DNA of 64,000 nucleotides from NCBI GenBank assembly GCA_001899335.1, contig MOYE01000008.1, forward strand, positions 131,759 through 195,758, given 5' to 3'. Within the stretch, counting starts at the first letter, position 1. Every line of letters begins with the position of its first letter. Origin of the DNA: Candidatus Gastranaerophilus phascolarcticola (GTDB taxonomy: Bacteria > Cyanobacteriota > Vampirovibrionia > Gastranaerophilales > Gastranaerophilaceae). The position numbers and the translations under genes are program-made. Positions 1 through 9,452 of this stretch are shown here, one piece after another. The notes beneath the pieces were generated by a model, which searched no databases, was not told where the DNA came from, and saw only the letters and a list, made by a program, of their open reading frames with translations.

Positions 1-44
1 TCCCCCCCCCCTGTCCATGTCGATACATTTTTAATTTGATTCAT
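1..44 (-). CDS. Possible 5' end of a gene running off the window
   Basis: On the minus strand an ATG at 44..42 follows a good ribosome site (AAGGAAGG about 8 nt upstream) and opens a frame reading MNQIKNVSTWTGGGG to the window edge. Only 14 codons are visible, so no product can be named. The frame runs into a tract of 10 G (C at 2-11), which could make the frame length-variable or could be an assembly-edge artefact. It would lie 3' of comM on the same strand. Confidence 0.35.
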   Translation of the reverse strand, partial: MNQIKNVSTWTGGG

Positions 45-84
45 TTATTTACCCTTCCTTTCTAGTATTATTATAAAACATGTT

Positions 85-1632
85 TCATTTATTTGCAAGC
101 TCTGTGACTTCTGAAATCCTATATTGAAATGCCTGCATTAAATGCCCCGTTTTAATCTCTACTGACCCGTCCAAATCGGCTATAGTTCGCGCTAATTTTA
201 AAACCCTGTCGTATTTCCTGCCGGATAGCTGATAACGCGTTATCGCAGCTTTTAGCACACATTGCCCCTCACTATCCAATTTACAATATTTACGTATTAA
301 TTTTGTATCTAATTCAGAATTTGTTAAAATTCCGTCATTTATATAGCGTTCCGCCTGGATTCGGCGAGCTTTAACAACACGCGCACGAATATCCGCAGAG
401 GTTTCTTTTGCCGGAGACATATTTAAAAGTTCATCAGGCGTAAGCCTTGTAACGTCAACCTGCAAGTCAATTCTATCCAGAAGCGGACCGGAAATTCTGG
501 AAAGATAGCGGTTTATTTGCGACTCTGTGCAGGTGCAGGTTTTCTCTTTATCACCTAAGAAACCGCAAGGGCAAGGATTCATAGCGCCTAAAAGTATAAA
601 TTTTGCGGGATAGGTAATTGAGTGTTTTGTACGTGAAATTACTATTTTAGCATCTTCCAGCGGTTGACGCATTACTTCAAGTACGGAACGCGGAAATTCT
701 ACCATTTCGTCGAGGAAAAGTACGCCTCTGTGAGCAAGTGTAATTTCGCCCGGTTTTGGATTAGAGCCGCCGCCGATAATTCCATTTGCGGAAGCGGTAT
801 GGTGAACTGTACGGAAAGGTCGTTTCACGACGAGAGGTTCCCGACCGCTTAAAAGCCCTGCAATACTATAAATTTTTGTAAGTTCAAGCGACTCCTGACG
901 CGTCAACGGCGGCAGGATAGATTCAAAACATTTTGCAAGAAGAGTTTTGCCGGCGCCCGGAGAACCAACCATTAACATATTATGCCCGCCTGCGGCTGCA
1001 ATTTCCATTGCACGCTTTGCTTTTTGCTGACCTTTTACGTCTTTAAAGTCGTAAAAATAATCTTCCTCCGCAGCATCTTCCAAATAAGCCCCTAAATCTA
1101 CATGAGTTTGGACAATAGGCTCATCAATAAAGTGATGCACGACTTGATTTAAAGAATTAGCCCCGTAAACATTTATGCCTTCTACAAGTGCAGCTTCTTT
1201 TACGTTATCTGTCGGCACAATTACGTTTTCAATTCCCAAACTTTGAAGTCCGATAACTAATGGCAGAACGCCTCTTACGCTGCGGATTGCGCCGTCAAGC
1301 GAAAGCTCACCCAGAAACGCGTAGTTTACGAGTTTTTCTTTTGAAATTACATCTTCCTCACCTAAAATCCCAACTGCCATAGGCAAATCAAAATGTGTAC
1401 CGACTTTTTTCAAATCAGCAGGCGCAAGATTGACAATAATCTTCTTGGACGGGAAATTTAGCCCTGAATTTTTAATTGCCGACTTAACCCTTGATGCAGC
1501 CTCGTTTATAGCGGTATCGGGCAGACCGACAATCACAATGCCTTGCTGCATTGCGGTAACAATATCAATTTCTACATCGACTTTAAAAGAATCCAGGCCT
1601 ATTACGCTTGCGGTATTAATCTTAATTACCAT
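85..1632 (-). CDS. comM: ComM/YifB-family Mg-chelatase-like AAA+ ATPase
   Basis: 515 aa, the usual length for the YifB/ComM family. Visible parts are an N-terminal Lon-like fold (residues about 1-170), a Walker A GSPGAGKT (223-230), a Walker B LFLDE (about 305-309), the family signature NPCPCG with a nearby cysteine-rich CTCT, and the C-terminal Mg-chelatase helical domain. In Gram-negative species ComM is a hexameric helicase promoting branch migration during natural transformation; that role is taken from the family. It is the last gene before the window edge on this strand. No ribosome site precedes the ATG; instead a -10 box (TAAAAT) ends 6 nt before it, suggesting a leaderless mRNA. Confidence 0.93.
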   Translation of the reverse strand: MVIKINTASVIGLDSFKVDVEIDIVTAMQQGIVIVGLPDTAINEAASRVKSAIKNSGLNFPSKKIIVNLAPADLKKVGTHFDLPMAVGILGEEDVISKEKLVNYAFLGELSLDGAIRSVRGVLPLVIGLQSLGIENVIVPTDNVKEAALVEGINVYGANSLNQVVHHFIDEPIVQTHVDLGAYLEDAAEEDYFYDFKDVKGQQKAKRAMEIAAAGGHNMLMVGSPGAGKTLLAKCFESILPPLTRQESLELTKIYSIAGLLSGREPLVVKRPFRTVHHTASANGIIGGGSNPKPGEITLAHRGVLFLDEMVEFPRSVLEVMRQPLEDAKIVISRTKHSITYPAKFILLGAMNPCPCGFLGDKEKTCTCTESQINRYLSRISGPLLDRIDLQVDVTRLTPDELLNMSPAKETSADIRARVVKARRIQAERYINDGILTNSELDTKLIRKYCKLDSEGQCVLKAAITRYQLSGRKYDRVLKLARTIADLDGSVEIKTGHLMQAFQYRISEVTELANK

Positions 1633-1638
1633 ACAATT

Positions 1639-1667
1639 ATTTTACAGAAAACACAGGGAATTAGCAA
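1639..1667 (-). promoter_or_regulatory. Predicted leaderless promoter of comM
   Basis: TTGCTA (1662-1667), 17-bp spacer, TAAAAT (1639-1644), then exactly 6 nt (AATTGT) to the ATG at 1632. Transcription should start at or next to the A of ATG. The -35 overlaps the 3' end of the upstream 546-aa gene. Confidence 0.5.
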
Positions 1668-3301
1668 TGTGCCTGTTCTTGCTGGTGACGGGCATTGTAT
1701 TCTTTACGATATTTATCCGCAATTGTGCCGGCTTTATTCAATATAAGCCCTGAAACAAGACCAACGAAATGCGACTTCAGACCCGATACAAGCATTGAAG
1801 TAACTACCATTGAGGTAAGCATTCCACCAATTGCCGGGATACCGTATTTTAAAGCAACAGAGGCTTGAGTGTCTTTATCATCAGTGCTTGCGAGCCCGAT
1901 ACCCAGCGAACCGAAACCAACAAGAATCGTCAGAATATCTGTCGGCGCTGAACCAAGAGTTAGGTCTCTAAGTTTGTCAAAATATTCAACGCTTTCAATT
2001 CTAATACTTGTATCAAGGGCTTTTACGCTTTCGCGGACTTCTTTTTGAAGTTTATGGTATTCTTTTTCAGGTAGTAAATTTTTATAAATATCAAGCATTT
2101 CGTCAAGTTTACCTCTTTGAGAGGATTCCAAAATTTCTTTTATGATACGGTTATGTTCGCCAACGGCACCGACAATTTTATCATCGTATTTGTAAATATC
2201 TTTTGCAATTGAAACGTTCTTTTTCAACGCATCAAGATTTTTGAGTATTTCCTGTTGAAGAACTTCGTATCTAGGTGAATGTATGTCACAGCCAGACAGT
2301 TCGGACAATTGTTTGCTTAATTCTCTGAACAATTTTTCTGAAACCGTATCTTTAGGGTTCAACATTCTCTTATTGACTTGTAGAAGTTCACTGGCAGCTT
2401 TGGTTTTATCAAAGATATTGTAAGAAATTTCACTTCGTAATTTATGGATACTTTGTCCTAAATTAGCTTTATCGACAGCTAAGAATTTATCTGCAACAAA
2501 GGTAAAATATGTATCTTTTTTCATAAAGTTGGATTTATCGCCAAAACTTGCAGCCCAAACTCTGTCTTCCAACGTAGACATTATTCTTTCCATATCTTCG
2601 CGGCGTTCACGAATACTTGGCATAGTAAAGTTTTGACTAATTTTATTATTTACGGCTTGGCGTTTAAGACCCAAAATTCTCACCCATTGTGCAACGGTTT
2701 TGGTTTCGCCGTTTATGGTTACATACGCCCCCTTATCTTTGACGAGAAGTTCACGATCAATATTTGATAAAAATTCATCTAAATTTGTAAATTTCTTACC
2801 GGTTGATTTGTAGGAGCGTTTTACCGTAAATCTACCGATACTATTAAACCAGCCGGTAATAGATTGACAAGCCTTATCGACAAACGGAATTTTGTCGGTT
2901 ATTTTCCGTTTAAACCAAATATCTTTGAATGAAACAAGGTTGTTAATTCCTTGGAATTTTTCGCCGGCTTTTAAAGAGCCTCTAAGTAAAGTACGGTAAA
3001 ATATTGCAGTTTTTGAGTTAGTAGCCTCGTTTTCGATTTTCTTTTCCAGGAATTGTTTGAATTTATCAAACTTTTTCACAACGCTTTTAGGCATAGCTTT
3101 AATTGCACCAAAACTTGTCAATCCAACCAGAACAAGCCCTATACCCAACCGTGTCCAAAGTTTTTTCTTATCAATTTTGTCGTCATCGGTCGTAGTATTC
3201 AGGTCAGGCTGAATATAGTAGCCATTTTGCGGCTGCTTAAATTCGCTAAACTTCGTATACGAAGTCGTATTAAAATTACTACTAACCTGATTTACTACCA
3301 T
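1661..3301 (-). CDS. Conserved-looking membrane protein of unknown function, 546 aa
   Basis: I do not recognise a family. The N-terminus (about 45 residues) is polar and Asn/Gln/Tyr-rich. One hydrophobic segment follows at about 50-70 (LGIGLVLVGLTSFGAIKAMP). A long charged, helix-rich middle (75-440) lies between it and a hydrophobic C-terminal region (about 450-530: TDILTILVGFGSLGIGLA, then IGGMLTSMVVTSMLVSG, then LVSGLILNKAGTI) with two or three likely membrane spans. This looks like a large soluble domain held between membrane anchors. It lies downstream of lpxB on the same strand, possibly the end of the envelope operon. Confidence 0.7.
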   Translation of the reverse strand: MVVNQVSSNFNTTSYTKFSEFKQPQNGYYIQPDLNTTTDDDKIDKKKLWTRLGIGLVLVGLTSFGAIKAMPKSVVKKFDKFKQFLEKKIENEATNSKTAIFYRTLLRGSLKAGEKFQGINNLVSFKDIWFKRKITDKIPFVDKACQSITGWFNSIGRFTVKRSYKSTGKKFTNLDEFLSNIDRELLVKDKGAYVTINGETKTVAQWVRILGLKRQAVNNKISQNFTMPSIRERREDMERIMSTLEDRVWAASFGDKSNFMKKDTYFTFVADKFLAVDKANLGQSIHKLRSEISYNIFDKTKAASELLQVNKRMLNPKDTVSEKLFRELSKQLSELSGCDIHSPRYEVLQQEILKNLDALKKNVSIAKDIYKYDDKIVGAVGEHNRIIKEILESSQRGKLDEMLDIYKNLLPEKEYHKLQKEVRESVKALDTSIRIESVEYFDKLRDLTLGSAPTDILTILVGFGSLGIGLASTDDKDTQASVALKYGIPAIGGMLTSMVVTSMLVSGLKSHFVGLVSGLILNKAGTIADKYRKEYNARHQQEQAHC

Positions 3302-3354
3302 ATATAAATAAAAACACTAAAAGCCGCATAGTTGCATAATTTGCAGATGAAATG

Positions 3355-4476
3355 TTACAAAGAGTTAACAATAATTTTTGCAACTTCTTCAGATGAAACT
3401 TTATCAGAAAGCATAGATTTAATTTTACCTAAATCGTTAATGTGATTTGCACGGTAGGATTCGTCGTATAAAAGTTTTTCGGTTTCATTAACAATGTTAT
3501 GCACAGACACTTTGCCTTGAATAATCTCTTTTACGATTTCTTTATCGGCAATAATATTTGGCAGAGAAACTCGTTTGATACATCTTACAAGCAGGTAGAC
3601 AAGGTAAAAGAACCAAGGACCGCGATATGCAATAAGCATAGGGGTTTGGTATAGAGTTGCCTCAAGCGCAACAGTTCCAGACGCCAAAATTAAAGCATCG
3701 GAAACACTCAAAAGCTGTTGGTTTTCGCCTTTGATTACCTTGAATTTAGTATCTTTTAAATATTGACTGTAAACGTCGTCTTTCAAGTTTGGCGCGTGCG
3801 AAATGCAGAATTGCAATTCCGGATGTCTGTGCTGCAATTCTTTTGCAGACGCAACAAAAACATTCATCAATTGTTTAAGTTCAAATTTCCTTGAACCCGG
3901 AAAAATTGAAACAAGTTTTTTATCAGGGTCAAATCCGTGACGAATAAAAAACTCTTTTCTATCTGCCTTTTCTGGCAATTGTGATACTAGCGGATGCCCG
4001 CAATATTCCGTTGAAATTCCTTTATCCTCATACATTTTCTTTTCAAAGGGAAAAATACAAAGGACTTTATCAATAAATTTTTTAATTGTATTCAAACGCC
4101 ATTTACGGCTTGCCCAAACCTGCGGCGGGATATAATAGAAGACTTTTATGCCCGCACGGTGAAGAAATTTTGCGATATTAAGATTAAACGTTCCGTAATC
4201 AATCAACAAAACCAAATCCGGTTTGTATTCTTTTTCCAAATAATCAACGAGTTTTTTGCCAAGCATAAGGTGGTCGATAACGATTTTAGGTGTCAGCCCC
4301 ATTGCAGACATTTTATCGTGTGTTGCAAAAAGTTTAACGCCCTGCGCCACAAGCGCCTCACCGCCGATTGCCTCAACCTCAATATCAGGATTCTTTGCAT
4401 GTAAATGCTCAACAACTTTCGCTGCGTGCATGTCACCTGAATGCTCTCCTGTAACGATAAAAACCCGTTTTGTCAT
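3355..4476 (-). CDS. lpxB: Lipid-A-disaccharide synthase LpxB
   Basis: 373 aa, typical length. LpxB joins UDP-2,3-diacylglucosamine to lipid X to form the lipid A disaccharide at the inner membrane (GT19 family). Family landmarks are the N-terminal GEHSGDMHAA, YYIPPQVWASRKWR in the middle, the phosphate-binding FPGSRKFEL, and the C-terminal LILASGTVALEATL with PMLIAYRG. It starts 3 nt after the stop of lpxI, so the two are translated together. With LptD upstream this shows an outer membrane with lipid A. Confidence 0.96.
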   Translation of the reverse strand: MTKRVFIVTGEHSGDMHAAKVVEHLHAKNPDIEVEAIGGEALVAQGVKLFATHDKMSAMGLTPKIVIDHLMLGKKLVDYLEKEYKPDLVLLIDYGTFNLNIAKFLHRAGIKVFYYIPPQVWASRKWRLNTIKKFIDKVLCIFPFEKKMYEDKGISTEYCGHPLVSQLPEKADRKEFFIRHGFDPDKKLVSIFPGSRKFELKQLMNVFVASAKELQHRHPELQFCISHAPNLKDDVYSQYLKDTKFKVIKGENQQLLSVSDALILASGTVALEATLYQTPMLIAYRGPWFFYLVYLLVRCIKRVSLPNIIADKEIVKEIIQGKVSVHNIVNETEKLLYDESYRANHINDLGKIKSMLSDKVSSEEVAKIIVNSL

Positions 4477-4479
4477 AAA

Positions 4480-5295
4480 CTACACCGCCATAATTACAAT
4501 ATTATGTCTATTTGCGTAATCAATTACTTCTTTTTGGTTAACAATAATGGTTTCGTTTGCCTCAACCGCAATCAAAGACGCTTTGTACTTGTTCATAGTT
4601 TTAAGCGTTCTAAGACCAATTGCAGGGATGTCAAAACGTTTATCCTGTGACGGTTTTGAAACTTTAATGATTGACGCGCCCTTTTTAGCAAGTTTACAGC
4701 CGCGTTTAATGCAAACATCTGTTCCCTCAATAGCCTCAACCGCCATAATCATTTTGTCTTTAATAACAACGGATTGACCAACATCAATTTTACCCATTTC
4801 TTTTGCAAGCCAAAAACCGTAGTTTACATCCTGCATTTGCGCTTCTGTAGGTTTAACATCACCCAGCACACCTGCAGGTATCATAAGGTTTTTGATAAAA
4901 ATTGTTTGGTCTAAGGCTGTAATACCAAGTTTATCAAGCTCCTTGATAATTAAAAGCATTACCTGATCATCATTTAATCTTGCAGCCTCTTTAAGTAATT
5001 CAATCGCGCGTGAATCAAATTTATGCAGCTGCAAAAGCACGCGTTTATGAACTTTACCGATAAACGTAAGCTGTTTAATACCCTCATCTTTCAAAATCTT
5101 TTCAATTTTATTAATTTCGCCAGGGTGGCAAGAATAAACCTTGGAACAGTGTTTTCTCAATTCCTTAACATTATCATCGGCAAGCGAAATACAAATAACT
5201 TCGCATCCGTTTTCTTTCGCACATCTTGCAACTTCAACCGGCAAATGCCCGTCGCCTGCTATTAAACCTTGTTTACTATCTAATGTAATTGCCAT
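4480..5295 (-). CDS. lpxI: UDP-2,3-diacylglucosamine pyrophosphatase LpxI
   Basis: 271 aa, LpxI (DUF1009) family, which hydrolyses UDP-2,3-diacylglucosamine to lipid X and UMP, the step before LpxB. Evidence is full-length similarity of pattern: N-terminal GLIAGDGHLPVEVA, central IEGTDVCIKRG, and C-terminal DIPAIGLRTLKTM with EANETIIVN. It uses the LpxI solution rather than the metallophosphatase LpxH, as expected in several non-gammaproteobacterial groups. It is directly upstream of lpxB and 18 nt downstream of the aldolase gene. Confidence 0.94.
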   Translation of the reverse strand: MAITLDSKQGLIAGDGHLPVEVARCAKENGCEVICISLADDNVKELRKHCSKVYSCHPGEINKIEKILKDEGIKQLTFIGKVHKRVLLQLHKFDSRAIELLKEAARLNDDQVMLLIIKELDKLGITALDQTIFIKNLMIPAGVLGDVKPTEAQMQDVNYGFWLAKEMGKIDVGQSVVIKDKMIMAVEAIEGTDVCIKRGCKLAKKGASIIKVSKPSQDKRFDIPAIGLRTLKTMNKYKASLIAVEANETIIVNQKEVIDYANRHNIVIMAV

Positions 5296-5313
5296 AATAT
5301 TACTTCTGCCTCT

Positions 5314-5937
5314 TTAACTCTTTAATGCAATAATCTCTTTAACTTGTTCATTTGTCAAGTGCTTTGCACCGCCCAACATCTCACAAACCGCAATTGTTTG
5401 CGCATACGATTCGGCAAGTTCAAGTTTCATATAAGCGTCACGCAGGGTCGCAGAGCCTATAATTACACCGTGATTTGCCATTAACACTGCATCGTGTTTA
5501 TCAAAAAACTTCGCGGTCTTATCCACCAAATCCCTTGAGCCCGGAAGACCGTATTCTGCAAGCGGGATTTCGCCAAAATAAAAAACATTTTCCGGCATTA
5601 CCGGTGCGGTTAAATCTTTTCCGCTTGATGCAAATGCACTTAAATAAACCGGATGAACGTGGATAATATAATTAACATCCGGCCGAATTTTGTAAAAATC
5701 CAAATGCAAAAACTTTTCACTGGACGGTTTACCTTTTCCGCTAACGACGTTTCCTGCAAAATCAATCACTACGAAATCATCTTCCGTTAAATATCCGTTT
5801 GCGGAGCCGGAAGTTGTAATGATGACATTATCGCCGTAACGTGCAGAAAGGTTGCCCGAATAACCCGGCGTGAAGTTTTTCTCTCCGGCAAGTTTTCCGT
5901 AATGTATTAACTCTAAAACCTTTTCTCTATAATCCAT
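5314..5937 (-). CDS. Class II aldolase/adducin family protein
   Basis: 207 aa, matching the L-fuculose-1-phosphate aldolase / ribulose-5-phosphate epimerase family. The zinc ligands appear as HVHP (about residues 94-97) and NHGVIIG (about 155), with the general-base Glu in KPSSEKFLH. The family cleaves or epimerises small phosphosugars; the substrate here cannot be read from sequence. Its ATG overlaps the stop of lptD as TAATG, so it is translationally coupled inside an LPS-assembly operon. A role in making an envelope sugar precursor is inference. Confidence 0.85.
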   Translation of the reverse strand: MDYREKVLELIHYGKLAGEKNFTPGYSGNLSARYGDNVIITTSGSANGYLTEDDFVVIDFAGNVVSGKGKPSSEKFLHLDFYKIRPDVNYIIHVHPVYLSAFASSGKDLTAPVMPENVFYFGEIPLAEYGLPGSRDLVDKTAKFFDKHDAVLMANHGVIIGSATLRDAYMKLELAESYAQTIAVCEMLGGAKHLTNEQVKEIIALKS

Positions 5938-8294
5938 TAATCTATTCTTTCCCGATTGTCGTTTTCGTTAATATTAATTACCTGAGCATATTGGAGAGGT
6001 TTAGCCTTAGCCTGTTTTTCGTGCGGAATAAGCCAAAATTCCGGTTGAAGTTCTTCTATATCCTCGCCGTCATTACCTGAAAGTTTGTCAGGGTTTTTAA
6101 TTTCCAGTGTTTTATAGTTTAACGCGGTTCCGGTAGTATTCAATGAGAAACCGAGCGTTATGTAAGTTCTTCTACGCAAAAAGTCGTAACCAAACGTAAG
6201 TTTAACATCTTCAGGGCCTAGAATAAACAGGAACGCATTTTCCTGGAAGAGTTTACCGTTTGATGCGTCATCTGACAATGAAATAGTTCCGCTCCAAGCA
6301 ACAGAAAGGAATTTACAGATTTTCAATGCCTCTCTTACATTCAAACTTGACGTACCGTATCTGTATGCGTCAAATCTGGACATTGGCGTATGGTCATCCC
6401 ACGCGGTCAGGAAGTACGAAATATCCTGCATCCAATATTTATATTGTGAATGCGCGCGTAAGCCCAATCGTCCGATAAACTGTGTATCGCCTGTACCATA
6501 TAACGCTGCACTACCTTGCATTAATGCGCTTAAAGAAAAGGCTCTGAAGTTTTCCATATCATTATATTTATAAAGTTCCTGTTCAACCTGCGCCATGTAA
6601 CGTCCTCTAAACGTACCGATGTTACCACTTTTAAACCTTTCAGCGTACATATTATACATAGAGTTGTGATAATAACCGAAAGTAGCGCGATGTTGATATG
6701 TCAAATCCAGTCCTTTACGGAACGTACTTTTAACCTTATAAGCATCTTTATACGCCAATTCTAAAGCGTATTTAGGCATCATACCACCAAGGAACCATTG
6801 ATCCATGAAGTAGTTCATACCGTAATTTAAGTCCAGTTTATCATCAAGTTTTTGGTGCCCTTTCAATACAAAAATGTCTGAAACAGAACCATAAGACAAC
6901 TCGGTCAGGTTGTGTGCGCTGTGATATCTTAAAGATCCCCCGAAACCGACTGTACTTTTACGATAGTTTAAGAACGGAATGAATTTCAAAGTACCTGCAC
7001 GCGGGACTTCCAAAACAACGCCGGGACCGATAAACATACCTAAACGAGCGATACTACCAAATTCCGGATAATTAGCTTCAAAACTGTTATGCTGCTTATC
7101 CATATACGCTGTCAGTGACGGAATCCTAAAGATTTTATTGTTCCCGTAATGAATTTTTGTATCTTTAAGTGTTACAACATCGTGGTCTCTTTTAGCATTG
7201 ATGATAACCCGTTCGCTATCAAAACGAACATTATCATCTTTGGATAAATAAGGCTGAATAAAGAACTTATCATCCTCGCTAATCGGCATCAAATTGTCAG
7301 GTTGAAAACCTTTGAGCCTACGGGACGGCAAGCCTACACGTTTGTCGCCCTCAGAACTTAAATATCCGTTAAAAAGATACAATGTATTGTTACGTGAAAC
7401 GCCGCTTTCAGCTTTTACAATCGTATTTGGAAATTCTGCGTTCATGTTTTCGAAAGAAATTTCTTCCTCGTTAACATTAACCTGAACATAATCACAGAAA
7501 ATATCCTTTCCGCTATAATTAATTTTTACGTTGCCGATAGCTTTTACTATGTTTGCAGAATTAGAATAAACAAATCTATCCGCTTTCATTGTAATTTTTT
7601 GTTTAGGAAATTTAACTATAGCTTGATTTTCAGCAATTATTTCGTCATCTTCTTCAATATAATAAATATCTTTTGCATCCAAAACAACGAGATTTTCACC
7701 TTTATTTTGTTTCAACTTACCTTTTAATTTGATTGGCTTAGGTGCATCATCTTCAATTTGGACGTCTTCTATTTTACTTTCTGCAGCGTCTTTTTTCTCT
7801 TTTGAAGTGTAGAAAATATCATTGATAAGTTTTTCATTATCTAATTCTTTTTCAAATTCTTCAAGCTGTTGTTTTTCTTTTTCAAGCTCATTGAGATAAG
7901 ACTTTTCTTCTTTACGACGTATCCAGTTCATGAGCTTAATTCTTGTTCTTTTGAAAACCGGTAAATCCTTGGAATTATAAACTTTAACGCGCGGAGCATT
8001 ACCCATTTGCATTGTACGCGGATCTTGGGTCATGATGGAATTATACATAACGGATTGAACAGTTTCATCCCCGTTAAAAAGCCCTTCTTCCAAATCAACA
8101 GCTTGTTCATCCGGAACGAATTTTTCTTTTTTCTTTTTAATCAAAGTAGCTTCAGGGAAGTCATTTCCCGGCAGCATATCATAACCGCCAAGCGCGTCAA
8201 ACGAGCCGGCCATTCCACCCTCAACAGCCCAAACGGTACCGCTTGCGGCGGTAAGAGAAAGTGCTATTAAAGATGTTATTATTAATTTTTTCAA
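5937..8294 (-). CDS. lptD: LptD/OstA-like outer-membrane LPS assembly protein
   Basis: 785 aa. A signal peptide occupies about residues 1-23 (hydrophobic core ending ASGTVWA). A charged, coiled linker runs to about 190, followed by an OstA/LptA-like beta-jellyroll (about 195-320, with repeated KMTADRF/VKAIGNVKINY-type strands) and a long C-terminal region of amphipathic strands rich in Tyr/Phe, as expected for the LptD barrel. LptD inserts LPS into the outer leaflet. The start codon is TTG, chosen because AAAGGA sits 8 nt upstream and the signal peptide begins there. Sequence is divergent from proteobacterial LptD, so the name rests on architecture plus lpxI/lpxB linkage. Confidence 0.82.
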   Translation of the reverse strand: MKKLIITSLIALSLTAASGTVWAVEGGMAGSFDALGGYDMLPGNDFPEATLIKKKKEKFVPDEQAVDLEEGLFNGDETVQSVMYNSIMTQDPRTMQMGNAPRVKVYNSKDLPVFKRTRIKLMNWIRRKEEKSYLNELEKEKQQLEEFEKELDNEKLINDIFYTSKEKKDAAESKIEDVQIEDDAPKPIKLKGKLKQNKGENLVVLDAKDIYYIEEDDEIIAENQAIVKFPKQKITMKADRFVYSNSANIVKAIGNVKINYSGKDIFCDYVQVNVNEEEISFENMNAEFPNTIVKAESGVSRNNTLYLFNGYLSSEGDKRVGLPSRRLKGFQPDNLMPISEDDKFFIQPYLSKDDNVRFDSERVIINAKRDHDVVTLKDTKIHYGNNKIFRIPSLTAYMDKQHNSFEANYPEFGSIARLGMFIGPGVVLEVPRAGTLKFIPFLNYRKSTVGFGGSLRYHSAHNLTELSYGSVSDIFVLKGHQKLDDKLDLNYGMNYFMDQWFLGGMMPKYALELAYKDAYKVKSTFRKGLDLTYQHRATFGYYHNSMYNMYAERFKSGNIGTFRGRYMAQVEQELYKYNDMENFRAFSLSALMQGSAALYGTGDTQFIGRLGLRAHSQYKYWMQDISYFLTAWDDHTPMSRFDAYRYGTSSLNVREALKICKFLSVAWSGTISLSDDASNGKLFQENAFLFILGPEDVKLTFGYDFLRRRTYITLGFSLNTTGTALNYKTLEIKNPDKLSGNDGEDIEELQPEFWLIPHEKQAKAKPLQYAQVININENDNRERID

Positions 8295-8306
8295 TTAAAT
8301 TTTCCT

Positions 8307-9425
8307 TTAGAATAGGACATAGCTTGTCGGGTTGTTAGGTTTTCCGTTAACTCTAACCTCGAAATGACAGTGAGGTCCGGTACTGTATCCAGTTGAACCC
8401 TCTTTTCCGATAACCTGACCTTTTTTAACGGTTTGCCCGTTGCTGACATTGATTGAAGACATGTGCGCATACAACGTTGTTATAGGCGAATTATTAACAC
8501 TTCCGTGGTCAATAATTACGACCTTGCCGTACCCGCCATACCAGCCGGAATATATAACCTTTCCATCGTTAGAGGCAATAATATTACCGGCGTTAGGACC
8601 TGCAATATCAACTCCGGAATGGAAAGATTTACTTTTGAAAATAGGGTGCGTACGCATACCGAAAGGCGAAGATATTCTGCCTGAAATCGGTCTTACGAAA
8701 CTTGAATTAACCAATTTTGCGTTAGAACCTTTATTATTGAGCATATGCTGTAACTTTGCGGATTGTCCCATAAGTTCGCGTTCTGCTTTTTCATAAGCTC
8801 GTCTGTCGGTTTTAAGTTTATTGATTTTCTTTTCATTAGCCGCAATAGCGCGTCTTAAAGATTCTTTTTGAGAGTGAATGTTTTTTATTGATTTAGCGAG
8901 ATAATTTCTTCTAAGCTGAATGCTGCGTTTCATCATAACAACTTTCTGCGCCTTTGTTTTAACAGAAAGTATTTTGTTAACGTCTTTCTTCAGGATAATT
9001 TTTTCATAATAAACAGCATCCATAAAAGATGTTAAATCTTTTGCCGAGAATAGCAATTGGAGCATTCCTGACCGTTGGTTTTTGTAAATATTTCTTATTT
9101 TATTGTTAAAGTCAACTACCGCGATATTGTATTCACGCATTGCAACATCATAATCTCTTTCAGCACCGGAAAGTTCTGCTTTCAACACATTATAAGTCGA
9201 CTCTGATTTTGCAAGATTTTTTGCTGTATTTTCAAGTTTTTGCTGGTTTTTATGGAGCTTATTCTTCTCAAGCCCTTCTAAAACCTTGATATCTTTAATT
9301 TTTTGGTTAACATTTTTGAGTTTTTTATCAACGACCTGCTGCTGCGAAGGTGCCGCGTACGATACGACAGGTACGCAGGTAAAAACTATGGCTGCCAGTA
9401 TGAAAATCTTTAAAAACTTCTTCAT
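8307..9425 (-). CDS. Periplasmic M23 (LytM) peptidase with coiled coil, EnvC/NlpD-like
   Basis: About 372 aa. A signal peptide (MKKFLKIFILAAIVFTCVPVVSYA) is followed by about 220 residues of charged coiled coil and a C-terminal M23 domain with the zinc motif HSGVDIAG, the pair HCHFE, and GKVIYSGWYGGYGK. The catalytic residues are present, so it may cut peptidoglycan itself or activate amidases as EnvC does. The ORF track starts 8 codons earlier at a GTG; the ATG at 9425 is preferred because the signal peptide starts there. It is followed 12 nt later by lptD. Confidence 0.92.
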   Translation of the reverse strand: MKKFLKIFILAAIVFTCVPVVSYAAPSQQQVVDKKLKNVNQKIKDIKVLEGLEKNKLHKNQQKLENTAKNLAKSESTYNVLKAELSGAERDYDVAMREYNIAVVDFNNKIRNIYKNQRSGMLQLLFSAKDLTSFMDAVYYEKIILKKDVNKILSVKTKAQKVVMMKRSIQLRRNYLAKSIKNIHSQKESLRRAIAANEKKINKLKTDRRAYEKAERELMGQSAKLQHMLNNKGSNAKLVNSSFVRPISGRISSPFGMRTHPIFKSKSFHSGVDIAGPNAGNIIASNDGKVIYSGWYGGYGKVVIIDHGSVNNSPITTLYAHMSSINVSNGQTVKKGQVIGKEGSTGYSTGPHCHFEVRVNGKPNNPTSYVLF

Positions 9426-9452
9426 ATTTCCCAAATCCGGTAAAATCACTTT

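Noticed and set aside
8440-8796. 118-aa plus-strand ORF opposite the M23 peptidase
   Set aside because: Shadow frame of a clear gene with zinc motifs on the other strand.
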